Shown one piece after another: positions 24,367 to 32,419 of a stretch of 64,000 bases of DNA (position 1 is its first letter; every line of letters starts with the position of its first letter). The position numbers were made by a program, and so were the translations under genes. The DNA comes from Calditrichaceae bacterium. GTDB lineage: Bacteria > Calditrichota > Calditrichia > RBG-13-44-9 > J075. The stretch covers positions 16,636 to 80,635 of the forward strand of contig JABWBP010000029.1 in NCBI GenBank assembly GCA_013360445.1, given 5' to 3'. The notes beneath the pieces are model-generated. The model did not search any database, had not been told where the DNA came from, and was given only the letters and a program-made list of their open reading frames with translations.

Positions 24367-24855
24367 CTAATTCAAGCGGATGGCCAGCCGGTCTAAGGCA
24401 GTTTTGGCGGGAACGTAGCGGGGATTGATTTCTAATGCCCGGCGGTATTCTAAGATCGCCAGCGGCCACAATCCCTTCATTTCATACGCTTTGCCGGTAT
24501 TGATGTAAGCATACTCCGGGGTGGCGTAGCGTTTGGCGCGTTTGGCCTTCTTCAGCCAGGCAATCGCTTCATCGGGCTTATTCTGCTGCAAAAGGTAAGA
24601 ACCGATGTCGTTGTAGGGATTGCCGAACTCCGGGTCCACCTGTATCGCTCGTTTACATTCTGCTATCGCTTCTTCCAAATTCCCCATAAAACTGTACGCC
24701 CAGCCCAAAAAAGTATGCCCTTCCGCGGTATCCTCGATTTCCAGGGATTTTTTGTAATAGTACACCGCGTCTTCCAATCTGCCGTCCATCTGCGATTGGT
24801 AACCCATCAGGAAATATTCCATCGCTTCCGGCCCGATTTTGTAATCCGAGAACAT
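24367..24855 (-). CDS. Tetratricopeptide repeat protein
   Basis: 162 residues; ATG at 24855. Nearly all of the chain is TPR helices: DAVYYYKKSLEIEDTAEGHTFLGWAY, EAIAECKRAIQVDPEFGNPYNDIG, EAIAWLKKAKRAKRYATPEYAYINTGKAY, LAILEYRRALEINPRYVPAKTALDRL, about four units. No signal peptide, so probably a cytosolic scaffold. No partner is visible nearby. Confidence 0.85.
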   Translation of the reverse strand: MFSDYKIGPEAMEYFLMGYQSQMDGRLEDAVYYYKKSLEIEDTAEGHTFLGWAYSFMGNLEEAIAECKRAIQVDPEFGNPYNDIGSYLLQQNKPDEAIAWLKKAKRAKRYATPEYAYINTGKAYEMKGLWPLAILEYRRALEINPRYVPAKTALDRLAIRLN

Positions 24856-24886
24856 GCCCGCGCTTCTCTTTTCCGTTTTGACAGGC

Positions 24887-25014
24887 TAAATATGCGAATT
24901 ACCAGTTGAAAAATTATGGCCACGAAGACACCAAGACGTTAAGGAAGCACAAAGAAATAGAAGAAATTTAAGGATATAAACGCTAAAACCCCCAACTGGT
25001 AATTCGCATTAAAT
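24887..25014. mobile_element. MITE-like element with 17-bp perfect TIRs and 5-bp TSD
   Basis: Left TIR ATGCGAATTACCAGTTG (24892-24908) and right TIR CAACTGGTAATTCGCAT (24993-25009) are perfect inverted copies. TAAAT stands immediately outside both ends (24887-24891 and 25010-25014), as expected of a target-site duplication. The 84-base interior has no reading frame but holds a 9-nt-periodic block (GCCACGAAG-ACACCAAGA-CGTTAAGGA, about 24919-24945) related to the blocks at 33717 and 57658. The rest of the 375-base gap to the epimerase gene (25015-25230) shows only an AAAGGAG ribosome site. Confidence 0.75.
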
Positions 25015-25230
25015 ATAGATAAGAAAAGGCCGGCAGTGCGAGAAATTTTATTTTAGATTCTTCGTATCGCTGCTTTGAGACTTTCGGAATCGCAGGCGCC
25101 ATTCTGTGATTTATGCGCATTTTTGAGAATGAATTGCATTATATTGGGGCTTCGATTTTTGAAACCCAATTGGATGGGTTCTGTAAAAACAATGGATCAT
25201 GAAGCAGACTGAAACCAAAGGAGAACAGGG

Positions 25231-26154
25231 ATGAAAATTCTGATTACCGGCGGGGCCGGGTTTATCGCCTCGAATATTGCGGATCGCTACCTGGAGTTGG
25301 GCCATGAAGTTGTGATTGTGGATAACCTGATCACCGGCCAACGCAAAAATATCCCCGCAGCCGCCAAATTCTACGAAATGGACGTCTGCGATGAAAAGAT
25401 AAAAAATGTTTTCGAAGCCGAGCGCCCCGACATCGTCAACCATCACGCCGCCCAGTTGGACGTGCGCAAATCCGTGGCCGACCCGGTTTACGACGCCAAT
25501 GTGAACATTCTCGGCTCCCTTAACCTGCTGCAAAATTGCGCAAAGTTCAAAGTGAAGAAGTTTATCTTCGCCTCCACCGGCGGGGCGATCTACGGAGAGC
25601 AGGACTACTTCCCGGCGGATGAAAGCCATCCCACCCGCCCGATTTCTCCCTATGGCATCACCAAATTGACCACTGAAAAATACCTGCACTTCTATAGCCT
25701 GAGCTACGGGCTGCAATATACGGTGCTGCGCTACGCCAACGTGTACGGCCCGCGGCAGAATCCCCACGGGGAAGCAGGGGTGGTGGCGATTTTCTGCAAA
25801 AAAATGCTGCGAAAAGAGCAGCCGATGATCAACGGCGAGGGTACCCAGACCCGCGATTACGTATTCGTCGGCGACGTGGTAAAAGCTAACGAGCTGGCTC
25901 TGACCAGAGGAGATGCGAAGATTTACAACATCGGCACCGGCATCGAAACCGATGTAAACGAGCTTTTCCGCCGCATTGCCGGAATGATGGAGCATCCCGT
26001 GAAAGAAATCCACGGCCCCGGCCAGCCCGGCGAGCAGATGCGCAGCGTGTTAGATGCTTCTTACATCGAGAAAGAATTAGGCTGGAAGCCGATGGTGGAC
26101 CTGGAAGCCGGCCTGCGCAAAACGGTAGAATTTTTCCGAAAACAATTGGGATAA
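25231..26154 (+). CDS. NAD-dependent epimerase/dehydratase, UDP-glucose 4-epimerase type
   Basis: 307 residues; ATG at 25231 with AAAGGAG upstream. Extended short-chain dehydrogenase: nucleotide-binding GGAGFIAS (residues 7-14), catalytic Ser/Thr in FASTGGAIYG (113-122), and Y141-x3-K145 (YGITK). RPISPYG, YANVYGPRQNPHGEAGVVAIF and DYVFVGDVV are characteristic of UDP-sugar epimerases and dehydratases of the GalE/WbpP group. It should interconvert nucleotide sugars for polysaccharide or glycolipid synthesis in the cytosol; the exact sugar is not clear. It stands alone. Confidence 0.9.
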   Translation: MKILITGGAGFIASNIADRYLELGHEVVIVDNLITGQRKNIPAAAKFYEMDVCDEKIKNVFEAERPDIVNHHAAQLDVRKSVADPVYDANVNILGSLNLLQNCAKFKVKKFIFASTGGAIYGEQDYFPADESHPTRPISPYGITKLTTEKYLHFYSLSYGLQYTVLRYANVYGPRQNPHGEAGVVAIFCKKMLRKEQPMINGEGTQTRDYVFVGDVVKANELALTRGDAKIYNIGTGIETDVNELFRRIAGMMEHPVKEIHGPGQPGEQMRSVLDASYIEKELGWKPMVDLEAGLRKTVEFFRKQLG

Positions 26155-26168
26155 TCGCGGGATTTCCG

Positions 26169-26197
26169 GTAGAGACGTCGCGCCGCGACGTCTCTAC
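26169..26197. repeat. GTAG-headed palindrome overlapping a stop codon
   Basis: GTAGAGACGTCGCG followed by C and CGCGACGTCTCTAC: 29 bp, symmetrical, GTAG at both ends. It lies between the convergent epimerase and delta-60 genes and contains the stop codon of the latter (26194-26196). It could act as a two-way terminator. Confidence 0.7.
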
Positions 26198-27576
26198 ATA
26201 AACGCCACCCAGCCTGCCAACACAATCCTGCCGGCCGGATCGACGCGCACGGCGTTTACCTCGTGGCCGGCGGCGCCGGGAATTTCGACCAGCACATATC
26301 CTCGCTCGTTAAAGCTATCGTCTAAGCTGCCGTTCTCGTTGTAGCGCGCGAGCAGAATTTGTCTTTTCCAATCCTCCGTGATGGCCCTGCCGGCGATGAG
26401 GATCTTTCCGCCGGCATCGGCGGCGACGTCCTGCACCATTTCATCCTGCGTCTCGCCGATGTCGGTCACTACTATGCCGCCCTCCCCAAAATCGCTATCC
26501 GGCTTTCCCTTATTGCTAAAACGCGCCACGAGCAGGCGCCGACTGCCGCCCTCTTCGCCGGTTTCCCCGGCGACGACGATTCGCCCCCGCAGGTCAACCG
26601 TTACCCGGGCAGCCTTTTCCGAAGCAGTCTCGGACACGTCATAAGAAACCAGGCCGCCGCTGCCGAATTCTCCGTCTAACTGCCCGCCGGAGCTGACCCG
26701 CGCCAACAGGAAGCGGGTGCGCCCGAAGCGGCTGATCCAACCGGTGAGCACGATTTTCCCCGCCGCATCCATCGCCAGGTCGGAAATGGTAAAGGAGCCT
26801 CCCGCGGGAGGAATTACAACCACCTTCCCTCCCTTTCCGAAGCCCTGGTCCGGAAGACCGTTGGAAAGGTAACGGGCCAGCAGCAGCGCGGAGCTTCCGC
26901 TGGAATCGATTCCGGTACCCGCCGCCACAATTTTACCCCCGGGATCGATTGCTACCAGGGAAGCGGTTTCATCGCGCACTCCCGGAAAGTCGGTAGTGAC
27001 TTTTCCGCCCCGGCCAAATTTCTGATCCGGAATTCCGGATTCCGTGAAAGAGGCCAGGAAAAAATCGCAATAATCCGGCTCGCTGTCCTGCTGCACGAAC
27101 CCCGCCAGGATAATCCGTTTCCAGGGCGCCAGTGCGATGGCCCGGGCTTCCACCATGAGAGCGTTGCTAACGTCGATCCAGGCTTTTCCGTCAGCGTCGA
27201 ACTCTTTATCCGGCCTTCCGTCCTCGCCTAAGTAACAGGTAATCGCAGCCTGTTTTTTGTCGTCCATCAGCGCCCAACCCGCGGCAAAAATCCGTTTTTC
27301 ACCGGCAAATACCACGGCTTTTGCTTCCGCGCGCAACTGCCCGGAGACGTCTATAAGATCGGATTTCTGGTTTTTTGCGGTATAGGGGAAAAAAGTGTAA
27401 GCGATCCCGTCGCTGTCAAAGTTGATGTCCGGGCTGCCATCCGGATTATAGCGCATCACCAGGAAATACTGCCCGGCGGAGCTGGTTTCTTCGACCCCGC
27501 AACCGGGGATAACGATCAGTAATAAAAAGGTGAGAAACCATAATAAAAACCGGCAGGTCGTTCGGGGCGCGTCCAT
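26194..27576 (-). CDS. Delta-60 repeat lipoprotein
   Basis: 460 residues from ATG 27576, preferred over an upstream frame because GAGGTGAT precedes it and a lipoprotein signal follows at once (FLLWFLTFLLLIVIPGC, lipobox IPGC). The rest is about eight repeats of 50-60 residues of the delta-60 type, each like ILLARYNENGSLDDSFNERG followed by GKILIAGRA-type strands. These fold as a surface or periplasmic beta-propeller of unknown ligand. The stop codon falls in a 29-bp palindrome. The gene follows the K+ channel gene with 31 bases between, same strand. Confidence 0.85.
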   Translation of the reverse strand: MDAPRTTCRFLLWFLTFLLLIVIPGCGVEETSSAGQYFLVMRYNPDGSPDINFDSDGIAYTFFPYTAKNQKSDLIDVSGQLRAEAKAVVFAGEKRIFAAGWALMDDKKQAAITCYLGEDGRPDKEFDADGKAWIDVSNALMVEARAIALAPWKRIILAGFVQQDSEPDYCDFFLASFTESGIPDQKFGRGGKVTTDFPGVRDETASLVAIDPGGKIVAAGTGIDSSGSSALLLARYLSNGLPDQGFGKGGKVVVIPPAGGSFTISDLAMDAAGKIVLTGWISRFGRTRFLLARVSSGGQLDGEFGSGGLVSYDVSETASEKAARVTVDLRGRIVVAGETGEEGGSRRLLVARFSNKGKPDSDFGEGGIVVTDIGETQDEMVQDVAADAGGKILIAGRAITEDWKRQILLARYNENGSLDDSFNERGYVLVEIPGAAGHEVNAVRVDPAGRIVLAGWVAFM

Positions 27577-27607
27577 TAATGTATCACCTCGGGTTGCTCG
27601 TTGCAGG

Positions 27608-28435
27608 TTACAATTTTGCGCCGCAATATTTGCAATACCGCGCATCGGCGTCATGCCCTTCGGCGCTGCATTCCGGGCAGGCCTGGGTGGAAACCTGCCG
27701 GGCGGATTCTATCGCCATCTCCGCGGTCACGATACCGGTGGGAACCGCGATGATACCGTAGCCGATGATCATTACCAGAGAAGCCATAGCCTGCCCCAGG
27801 CCGGTAACCGGGGTAATGTCGCCGTAGCCGACGGTCGTCAGGGTTACAACCGCCCAATAAATACTCCGGGGAATGCTGGTAAATCCCCCGGCTTCGCCTT
27901 CGATCAAGTACATGAGCGCGCCGATGATCACCACTAAAATCATCACTACGTACAAAAATATGCCGATTTTGCGCCGGCTGGCGTAGAGCGCGCGCCGCAG
28001 CACCTGGCCTTCGCTGATATATTTTGCCAGCTTGAACACCCGGAATACGCGAACAATACGAAGCATGCGAACCACCAGGAAATACTGGCTGCCAGGCAGG
28101 ATTAAACTTAAATAAGTGGGTAGAATCGCCAGCAAATCGACCACGCCGAAAAAACTGGCCGCATAGCGAAGCGGCTTCCCCACGCAATAGAGGCGCAGAA
28201 GGTATTCGATGGTGAATACAACAGTGAAGGTCCACTCCAGCAGGTACAGGATCGAGGCGTGCTCCTGGCGGATGCTCGTCACGCTGTCCAACATTACCAC
28301 GATTACGCTCAGGAGAATGGTAACAATCAACCAGACGTCGAATATTTTGCCCGGAAGGGTATCCGCTTCGAAGATAATTTCGTGAAGCACTTGTCTGTAA
28401 CGGCTGCTGACCGGTTTTGTTTTGGCGCTGTCCAT
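27608..28435 (-). CDS. Voltage-gated potassium channel with C-terminal zinc ribbon
   Basis: 275 residues; ATG at 28435. Six-helix Kv-type subunit: S1-S3 (about 31-115), voltage sensor S4 with arginines spaced by three (R123, R126, R129, R132 in RMLRIVRVFRVFKLAKY), S5, pore helix and selectivity filter TVGYGD at 201-206, S6 (SLVMIIGYGIIAVPTGIV). It should form tetramers conducting K+ across the inner membrane. The C-terminus carries a zinc ribbon, C253-x2-C256 ... C268-x2-C271 (CPECSAEG, YCKYCGAKL), instead of an RCK domain. The start is 15 bases from the stop of the AlkD-like gene upstream. Confidence 0.93.
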   Translation of the reverse strand: MDSAKTKPVSSRYRQVLHEIIFEADTLPGKIFDVWLIVTILLSVIVVMLDSVTSIRQEHASILYLLEWTFTVVFTIEYLLRLYCVGKPLRYAASFFGVVDLLAILPTYLSLILPGSQYFLVVRMLRIVRVFRVFKLAKYISEGQVLRRALYASRRKIGIFLYVVMILVVIIGALMYLIEGEAGGFTSIPRSIYWAVVTLTTVGYGDITPVTGLGQAMASLVMIIGYGIIAVPTGIVTAEMAIESARQVSTQACPECSAEGHDADARYCKYCGAKL

Positions 28436-28450
28436 ACAATCTGGGAAGCT

Positions 28451-29137
28451 CTATGCGTTTGCGAACCGCTGCTGCACCCGTTCGGCGGTCAAATGTTTGT
28501 AGCAATCGAGCGCCTGGCAGGAGTTATCCCCGTAATCCACTTCCACCTTCCCGATCTTCTTCACAACGGCAATCGCCCGGGTATTGAGCGGCTTGCTGCG
28601 CTGGCCGATGGCGCAGAGGGCGTTGTTCATGGCATCTTTCACGAAATTCTCTTCCGCTTGCAGGGATTTTTCGATGGTATCCAGGTAAGGCGCGAAATAG
28701 GCGTCAGGCAGTTTTTTATCGTTTTTGGCGAGGTGGTAAAGCAGCATATACCCGCAGCGCCGGAGCAGGTGGTCGCTGCTGGCGGTCCAGGCTTCCATTT
28801 TCTTCTGCGCGAAGGATGTTTTCGCCAGCAGATTGCTGCAATAACTGTAGGAGAGTATCCAGAAATCCGCATCTTTGATCTGCTCTTCCACCTGCGCTTC
28901 GCTTACCTGCTTCGGATCGTCAATGATGGTCGCCAGGGTTTTGGCGTCGTAATAGGGGCTTTTCCACAACTCCAGGGCCAGTGGGTGGTTTTTGCCGATC
29001 TGTTTGCCGATGGCCTTCAGTTGGGTCAGGCCCAGGCCGAAAGTTTTCAACGCAGCGGGGGCGGCTTTTTCCCAGTAGGCAATGCCGCGCTGGTTTTTCT
29101 GGGATTCCAGAAGAGCGTGAACTTGATCGATGGTCAT
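28451..29137 (-). CDS. DNA alkylation repeat (AlkD-like HEAT) protein
   Basis: 228 residues from ATG 29137 (GAGG 8 bases upstream); a longer open frame upstream has no homology-like character. All-helical, with the AlkD-type segments LALELWKSPYYDAKTLATII and DADFWILSYSYCSNLL and further HEAT helices (YLDTIEKSLQAEENFVKDAMNNALCAIG). AlkD proteins remove bulky or cationic alkylated bases without base flipping; many family members lack proven activity. The next gene downstream encodes the K+ channel, 15 bases away, perhaps by chance. Confidence 0.82.
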   Translation of the reverse strand: MTIDQVHALLESQKNQRGIAYWEKAAPAALKTFGLGLTQLKAIGKQIGKNHPLALELWKSPYYDAKTLATIIDDPKQVSEAQVEEQIKDADFWILSYSYCSNLLAKTSFAQKKMEAWTASSDHLLRRCGYMLLYHLAKNDKKLPDAYFAPYLDTIEKSLQAEENFVKDAMNNALCAIGQRSKPLNTRAIAVVKKIGKVEVDYGDNSCQALDCYKHLTAERVQQRFANA

Positions 29138-29375
29138 GCCAAACCTCGAAGTGTGCGTGATGCGTGAAACATGATGCGTACGGGTACTTGATTTATAGTC
29201 ATGCCAACACCCCTGTCGATAAAGGCGCTTTCGGCTTCTACCCGGCGGAGACGCCGGCAGCCGGAAGGAATTATAAGCCATAAACTCCACAAAAACAATA
29301 ACCGGTTTGCGTTCGGGGAGGTTTTTAATTGGCAATTCCAGAACTATTGTCGAACTGTTCCCCTTATTTTCCGGA
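29138..29375. other. Intergenic, contains a partial duplicate of the alkD-like start
   Basis: 238 bases. CTTGATCGATGGTCATGCCAA across the start codon of the AlkD-like gene (from about 29122) reappears as CTTGATTTATAGTCATGCCAA at about 29188-29208, a degraded local duplication. The rest shows no reading frame or clear hairpin. Confidence 0.5.
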
Positions 29376-30821
29376 TCATTTCGTCTTGCCGCCGTGCCAG
29401 CGCTCCATGTGCCGGGCCTGGGTTTCCAGGTACGCGCCGGGGGTGAAGTAATGGTCGTAGAAATCCAGGTCCAAATGGTGCGCCTGGAGGTAGGTAAGTA
29501 CGTTGAGAGTGGGCACGGTTCCGGGAAATTTGCCGAAGCGGTCATAAACATATTGCGCCATCAGCGCCACGCACGCTTTGAACGCTTCGCTATGAACCTG
29601 GGCGCCGGAGCGCACCCGGGAGCTTTCCTTCCAGGGTCCCGGGGTTTGGGGATGGAACGGCCCGCCAGGCCCGAACTTGCGCTGCGCCACCGCTTCTACA
29701 GCCGCGGCCATGTCCGGGTAGTGAGGCGGGCAGAACCCTTCGAATACCCCCGCCCGGCCGGTTGGGTTGGGCAAAGCCCACTGTTCGCTGGTGTCGTAGC
29801 GGAACCCCAGCCCCGGAACCTCCGGGTTGCCGCTGGCGCCTAACATGGTAAAGGGGTCGATGCCGTCGAACATCCAGCCGCCCAATCCCAGCGCTTGCAG
29901 CATCAACATCCCGGCGTAACACGCGGCGGAGAGTTCCGCGGTGGTTTCCCGGAGGGCGTACTGTTCCATAAAAGTCAGGGGATAGGGATTCTCCACGTCC
30001 ACCAGGTCTTTGAATTTTTCCATGCCCGGAATGCGCTGGTTGTGAACGTCATCGAAGATGCAGTAGCCGTTCTGCACCAGAAAACAGAAAATGAGGATTA
30101 AGTGTTGGGCGACGTCGGCGACCGGTATGACCAGGGTGCTGCCGGGGCGGTTGACGCACCAGGTATTGTGCCCTTCCATGTAGGGTTCCTGCGGGGGAAG
30201 ATTGAGTCGCCCATCAGCCAGTTTTTTGATGCGCTGGCGGTGCGCCTCCAGCCAGCTTTGCAGATCCACCGCGCCCTCCTCGTCTTTGTTGATTAGCGAA
30301 CCGGAATCACGGGTAGGCAGGAAATACACTCCTTTATCATCGGTGAAAAAGAAGTCGCTGGTATGCCAGCCGGCCGCGGATGGGAACGTGCGCCCTCCGG
30401 CGGCTGCGGAGTAGTTCGACAAATGCGGCGCATACCGCGCGTGGCGGTAAATCATGTGGTGCCAGCCGGTGTTTCCGGCGCAAGCGGCGAGCACCAGCAT
30501 CTGCTCCAATTCATCCAGCGGCATCGGTTCATGTTTGGATTTGAACGCAAGCGGGCCGTCGGGAATCTCCGCGCCCAGGGAGAAACGCCGGGCGCGCCGG
30601 CCGTGCAGCGCTTCGATGAGGGGAAAGCGCACCGCCTCTTCCAGCCCCGCCGGAATCCCGGGAATGCGATCCAGCAGGACTTTCCCCCGTTGTTTGGCGC
30701 GCTCTCCCAGGGTGTTCATGCCGAAACCGGACATGACTGCGCCGGCCCCGACTAACAGGCTGCCGAGCATTTTCCGGCGGGTCATCGGCAGCCAGGACGG
30801 TGATTTTTGTCTATCTTCCAT
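29376..30821 (-). CDS. Tat-exported nitroreductase-like flavoprotein
   Basis: 481 residues from ATG 30821 (AAAGGAG 10 bases upstream); an upstream start adds 11 residues. A twin-arginine signal (TRRKMLGSLLVGAGAVMSGF) predicts folded export. The mature part begins with a nitroreductase-like region (LHGRRARRFSLGAEIPDGPL, then LDELEQMLVLAACAGNTGWH, and GGRTFPSAAGWHTSDFFFTD), in which RR-RF and AGN are the usual flavin-contacting places. A long C-terminal part follows (YDTSEQWALPNPTGRAGVFEG, then FGKFPGTVPTLNVLTYLQAH) that I cannot assign. Substrate unknown. No obvious electron-transfer partner is adjacent. Confidence 0.65.
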   Translation of the reverse strand: MEDRQKSPSWLPMTRRKMLGSLLVGAGAVMSGFGMNTLGERAKQRGKVLLDRIPGIPAGLEEAVRFPLIEALHGRRARRFSLGAEIPDGPLAFKSKHEPMPLDELEQMLVLAACAGNTGWHHMIYRHARYAPHLSNYSAAAGGRTFPSAAGWHTSDFFFTDDKGVYFLPTRDSGSLINKDEEGAVDLQSWLEAHRQRIKKLADGRLNLPPQEPYMEGHNTWCVNRPGSTLVIPVADVAQHLILIFCFLVQNGYCIFDDVHNQRIPGMEKFKDLVDVENPYPLTFMEQYALRETTAELSAACYAGMLMLQALGLGGWMFDGIDPFTMLGASGNPEVPGLGFRYDTSEQWALPNPTGRAGVFEGFCPPHYPDMAAAVEAVAQRKFGPGGPFHPQTPGPWKESSRVRSGAQVHSEAFKACVALMAQYVYDRFGKFPGTVPTLNVLTYLQAHHLDLDFYDHYFTPGAYLETQARHMERWHGGKTK

Positions 30822-30943
30822 AGCTCTATGTCTCCTTTGTTGATGGATAGGCAACGTTCAGGGGATAAAGGTTGAAGGATTAAGGGTAAGTAAGGAACTC
30901 AAGAAAAAACATCCCATAATGAGTATGGCCTATGGGTATGGTA

Positions 30944-31267
30944 TCATTCGCTGCCGGGGCGATCCGGGCCGTAGGAAACCTGGTAGTGGGTTACAAAAGG
31001 CTCCAGTTCCAGAAGATATTCCGGGTCTTCGGGATAATAACGCGCCCGCTCAAAATCTTCCCCGGCAAATTTTTTGATCGCTTCATAGGAATCCCAGAGA
31101 GTAAGCAGCAAAAAATGGGTCTTCCCCCCTGCGGTTCGCTGGAGAATGTACACGCCCCGGTTGCCGGGGGTCGCCCGGTAATCCGCAACGCCGGTGCGGA
31201 GCAGGAATTGATAATACTCCGCCGCTTTGGACTCCGGCACCACGCCATGCCAGGTACGTGCGATCAT
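30944..31267 (-). CDS. Antibiotic biosynthesis monooxygenase (ABM) domain protein
   Basis: 107 residues; ATG at 31267 with AGGAGG 7 bases upstream. A single ferredoxin-like ABM/dimeric alpha-beta barrel: MIARTWHGVVPESKAAEYYQ, NRGVYILQR, HFLLLTLWDSYEAIKKFAG. Such small proteins are quinol or haem-type monooxygenases or simple binding folds; no function can be set here. It stands between the Tat nitroreductase-like gene and a GNAT gene, all on the minus strand with 120-170 base gaps. Confidence 0.8.
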   Translation of the reverse strand: MIARTWHGVVPESKAAEYYQFLLRTGVADYRATPGNRGVYILQRTAGGKTHFLLLTLWDSYEAIKKFAGEDFERARYYPEDPEYLLELEPFVTHYQVSYGPDRPGSE

Positions 31268-31433
31268 ATTCTTGCCTCCTGTTCCGGTCTGAGAGCCAAA
31301 TAATAAGAGATTCCCGGCAATTTTTCAAGAGAAAAGACCTTTGCAGGAACATTGGGCAATGGTAGAGTGGTAGAGTGGCAGAGCGAGCGTTGCTCCTGAT
31401 TCCCCTCGCCACTCTCCCCCTCACCATCCACTG

Positions 31434-32258
31434 CTAACCCAAAATATAATTCGCCCGGCGGTAGGCGACCTCGAACCCCTGCCGCAGCATGTTGCGGTAG
31501 GAGGCGACCGGCCGCCCGGGGGCTTCTTCGGCGGTTTCGGTGATCATCCAGCGGCAGCCGGCCGCCGCGGCGTCGCGGAAACGGCGGGCGATGAGCGCCG
31601 ATTGCGCCCCCCGCCCGCGGTATTCCGGCAGGGCGGCGGCAAACGCTAAGGCGGCGTATTCTTCCTGCGTGAACAGCGCCGCGCAGGCTGCCGGTTTTTC
31701 TCCTTCATAAGCCAGGTAATGCTGCCAGCCCGGCCGCCCCACCGGGAGCGCGATCAAGGGTTTGAGCGCCTCCGGCCATCCGAAGGCGCGAACGATGATC
31801 TCCGCAAAAATATCTGCCCGCTCCCTGCCAATGCGGGCGATGGATAATTGCGTTTCCGCCGCCGGCAACGGCTCGATCCGGCGGAAGAGTTTTACCCAGT
31901 TGTTGTAATATCGAAAGCCTTTGGCTTGCAGGATTTCCGGCAGGTTCCGGGGCTGTGCGTGGGGGCTTAGCTGAACGAAAAACCGGCGCGCCCCGGCGTC
32001 GCGGAAGAAGGCGATGATGCCATCCACGTCGCTTTCCGTGGCCGGCTGCTCCATCCCCAAACCGAGGGCGCGGTTGAAAGCGAGCACGTCGATGCCGGCA
32101 ACAGCCCCGGCGCTGGCGGTTCCGGTATCGAGCAAACTGACTCCTAACCGTTTTGCAACCCGCTCCGGAACGTCGCGGTAATAGTCGCGCCAGTACGCGC
32201 TTTCCTGCTGCTCCAGCCGGATCATGAATTCCCGGGAAATGGATGTTTGGGCAATCAT
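31434..32258 (-). CDS. GNAT family N-acetyltransferase
   Basis: 274 residues from ATG 32258, preferred because AGAGGAA lies about 8 bases upstream; a longer frame would begin inside a repeat block. The C-terminal half has the acetyl-CoA binding motif A of GNAT enzymes (AFAAALPEYRGRGAQSALIARRFRDA) and a final strand. The N-terminal half (about 1-140, with FFRDAGARRFFVQLSPHAQP) looks like a degenerate GNAT repeat, as in two-domain members. Substrate unknown. Confidence 0.85.
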   Translation of the reverse strand: MIAQTSISREFMIRLEQQESAYWRDYYRDVPERVAKRLGVSLLDTGTASAGAVAGIDVLAFNRALGLGMEQPATESDVDGIIAFFRDAGARRFFVQLSPHAQPRNLPEILQAKGFRYYNNWVKLFRRIEPLPAAETQLSIARIGRERADIFAEIIVRAFGWPEALKPLIALPVGRPGWQHYLAYEGEKPAACAALFTQEEYAALAFAAALPEYRGRGAQSALIARRFRDAAAAGCRWMITETAEEAPGRPVASYRNMLRQGFEVAYRRANYILG

Positions 32259-32280
32259 GTGGGGTTCCTCTTTGAAATTT

Positions 32281-32382
32281 AACCGCGAATGAACGCGAAT
32301 TTCTGCGAATGGATTTCCCTGATTCAACCAGCGGTCGTGCCGGGGAGTACTTTTCGCGTTCATTCGCGCCCATTCGCGGTTT
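32281..32382. repeat. Inverted blocks of CGCGAATGAA-type 9-nt units
   Basis: Left arm AACCGCGAATGAACGCGAAT... (32281-32312) and right arm 32353-32382, which on the minus strand reads AAACCGCGAATGGGCGCGAA... . Both are runs of about 9-nt CGCGAATNN units, inverted relative to each other, in the gap between the GNAT and methyltransferase genes. Confidence 0.7.
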
Positions 32383-32419
32383 GAAATGCATCACTCTTGA
32401 GATCTTTTATTTTCCTCGC

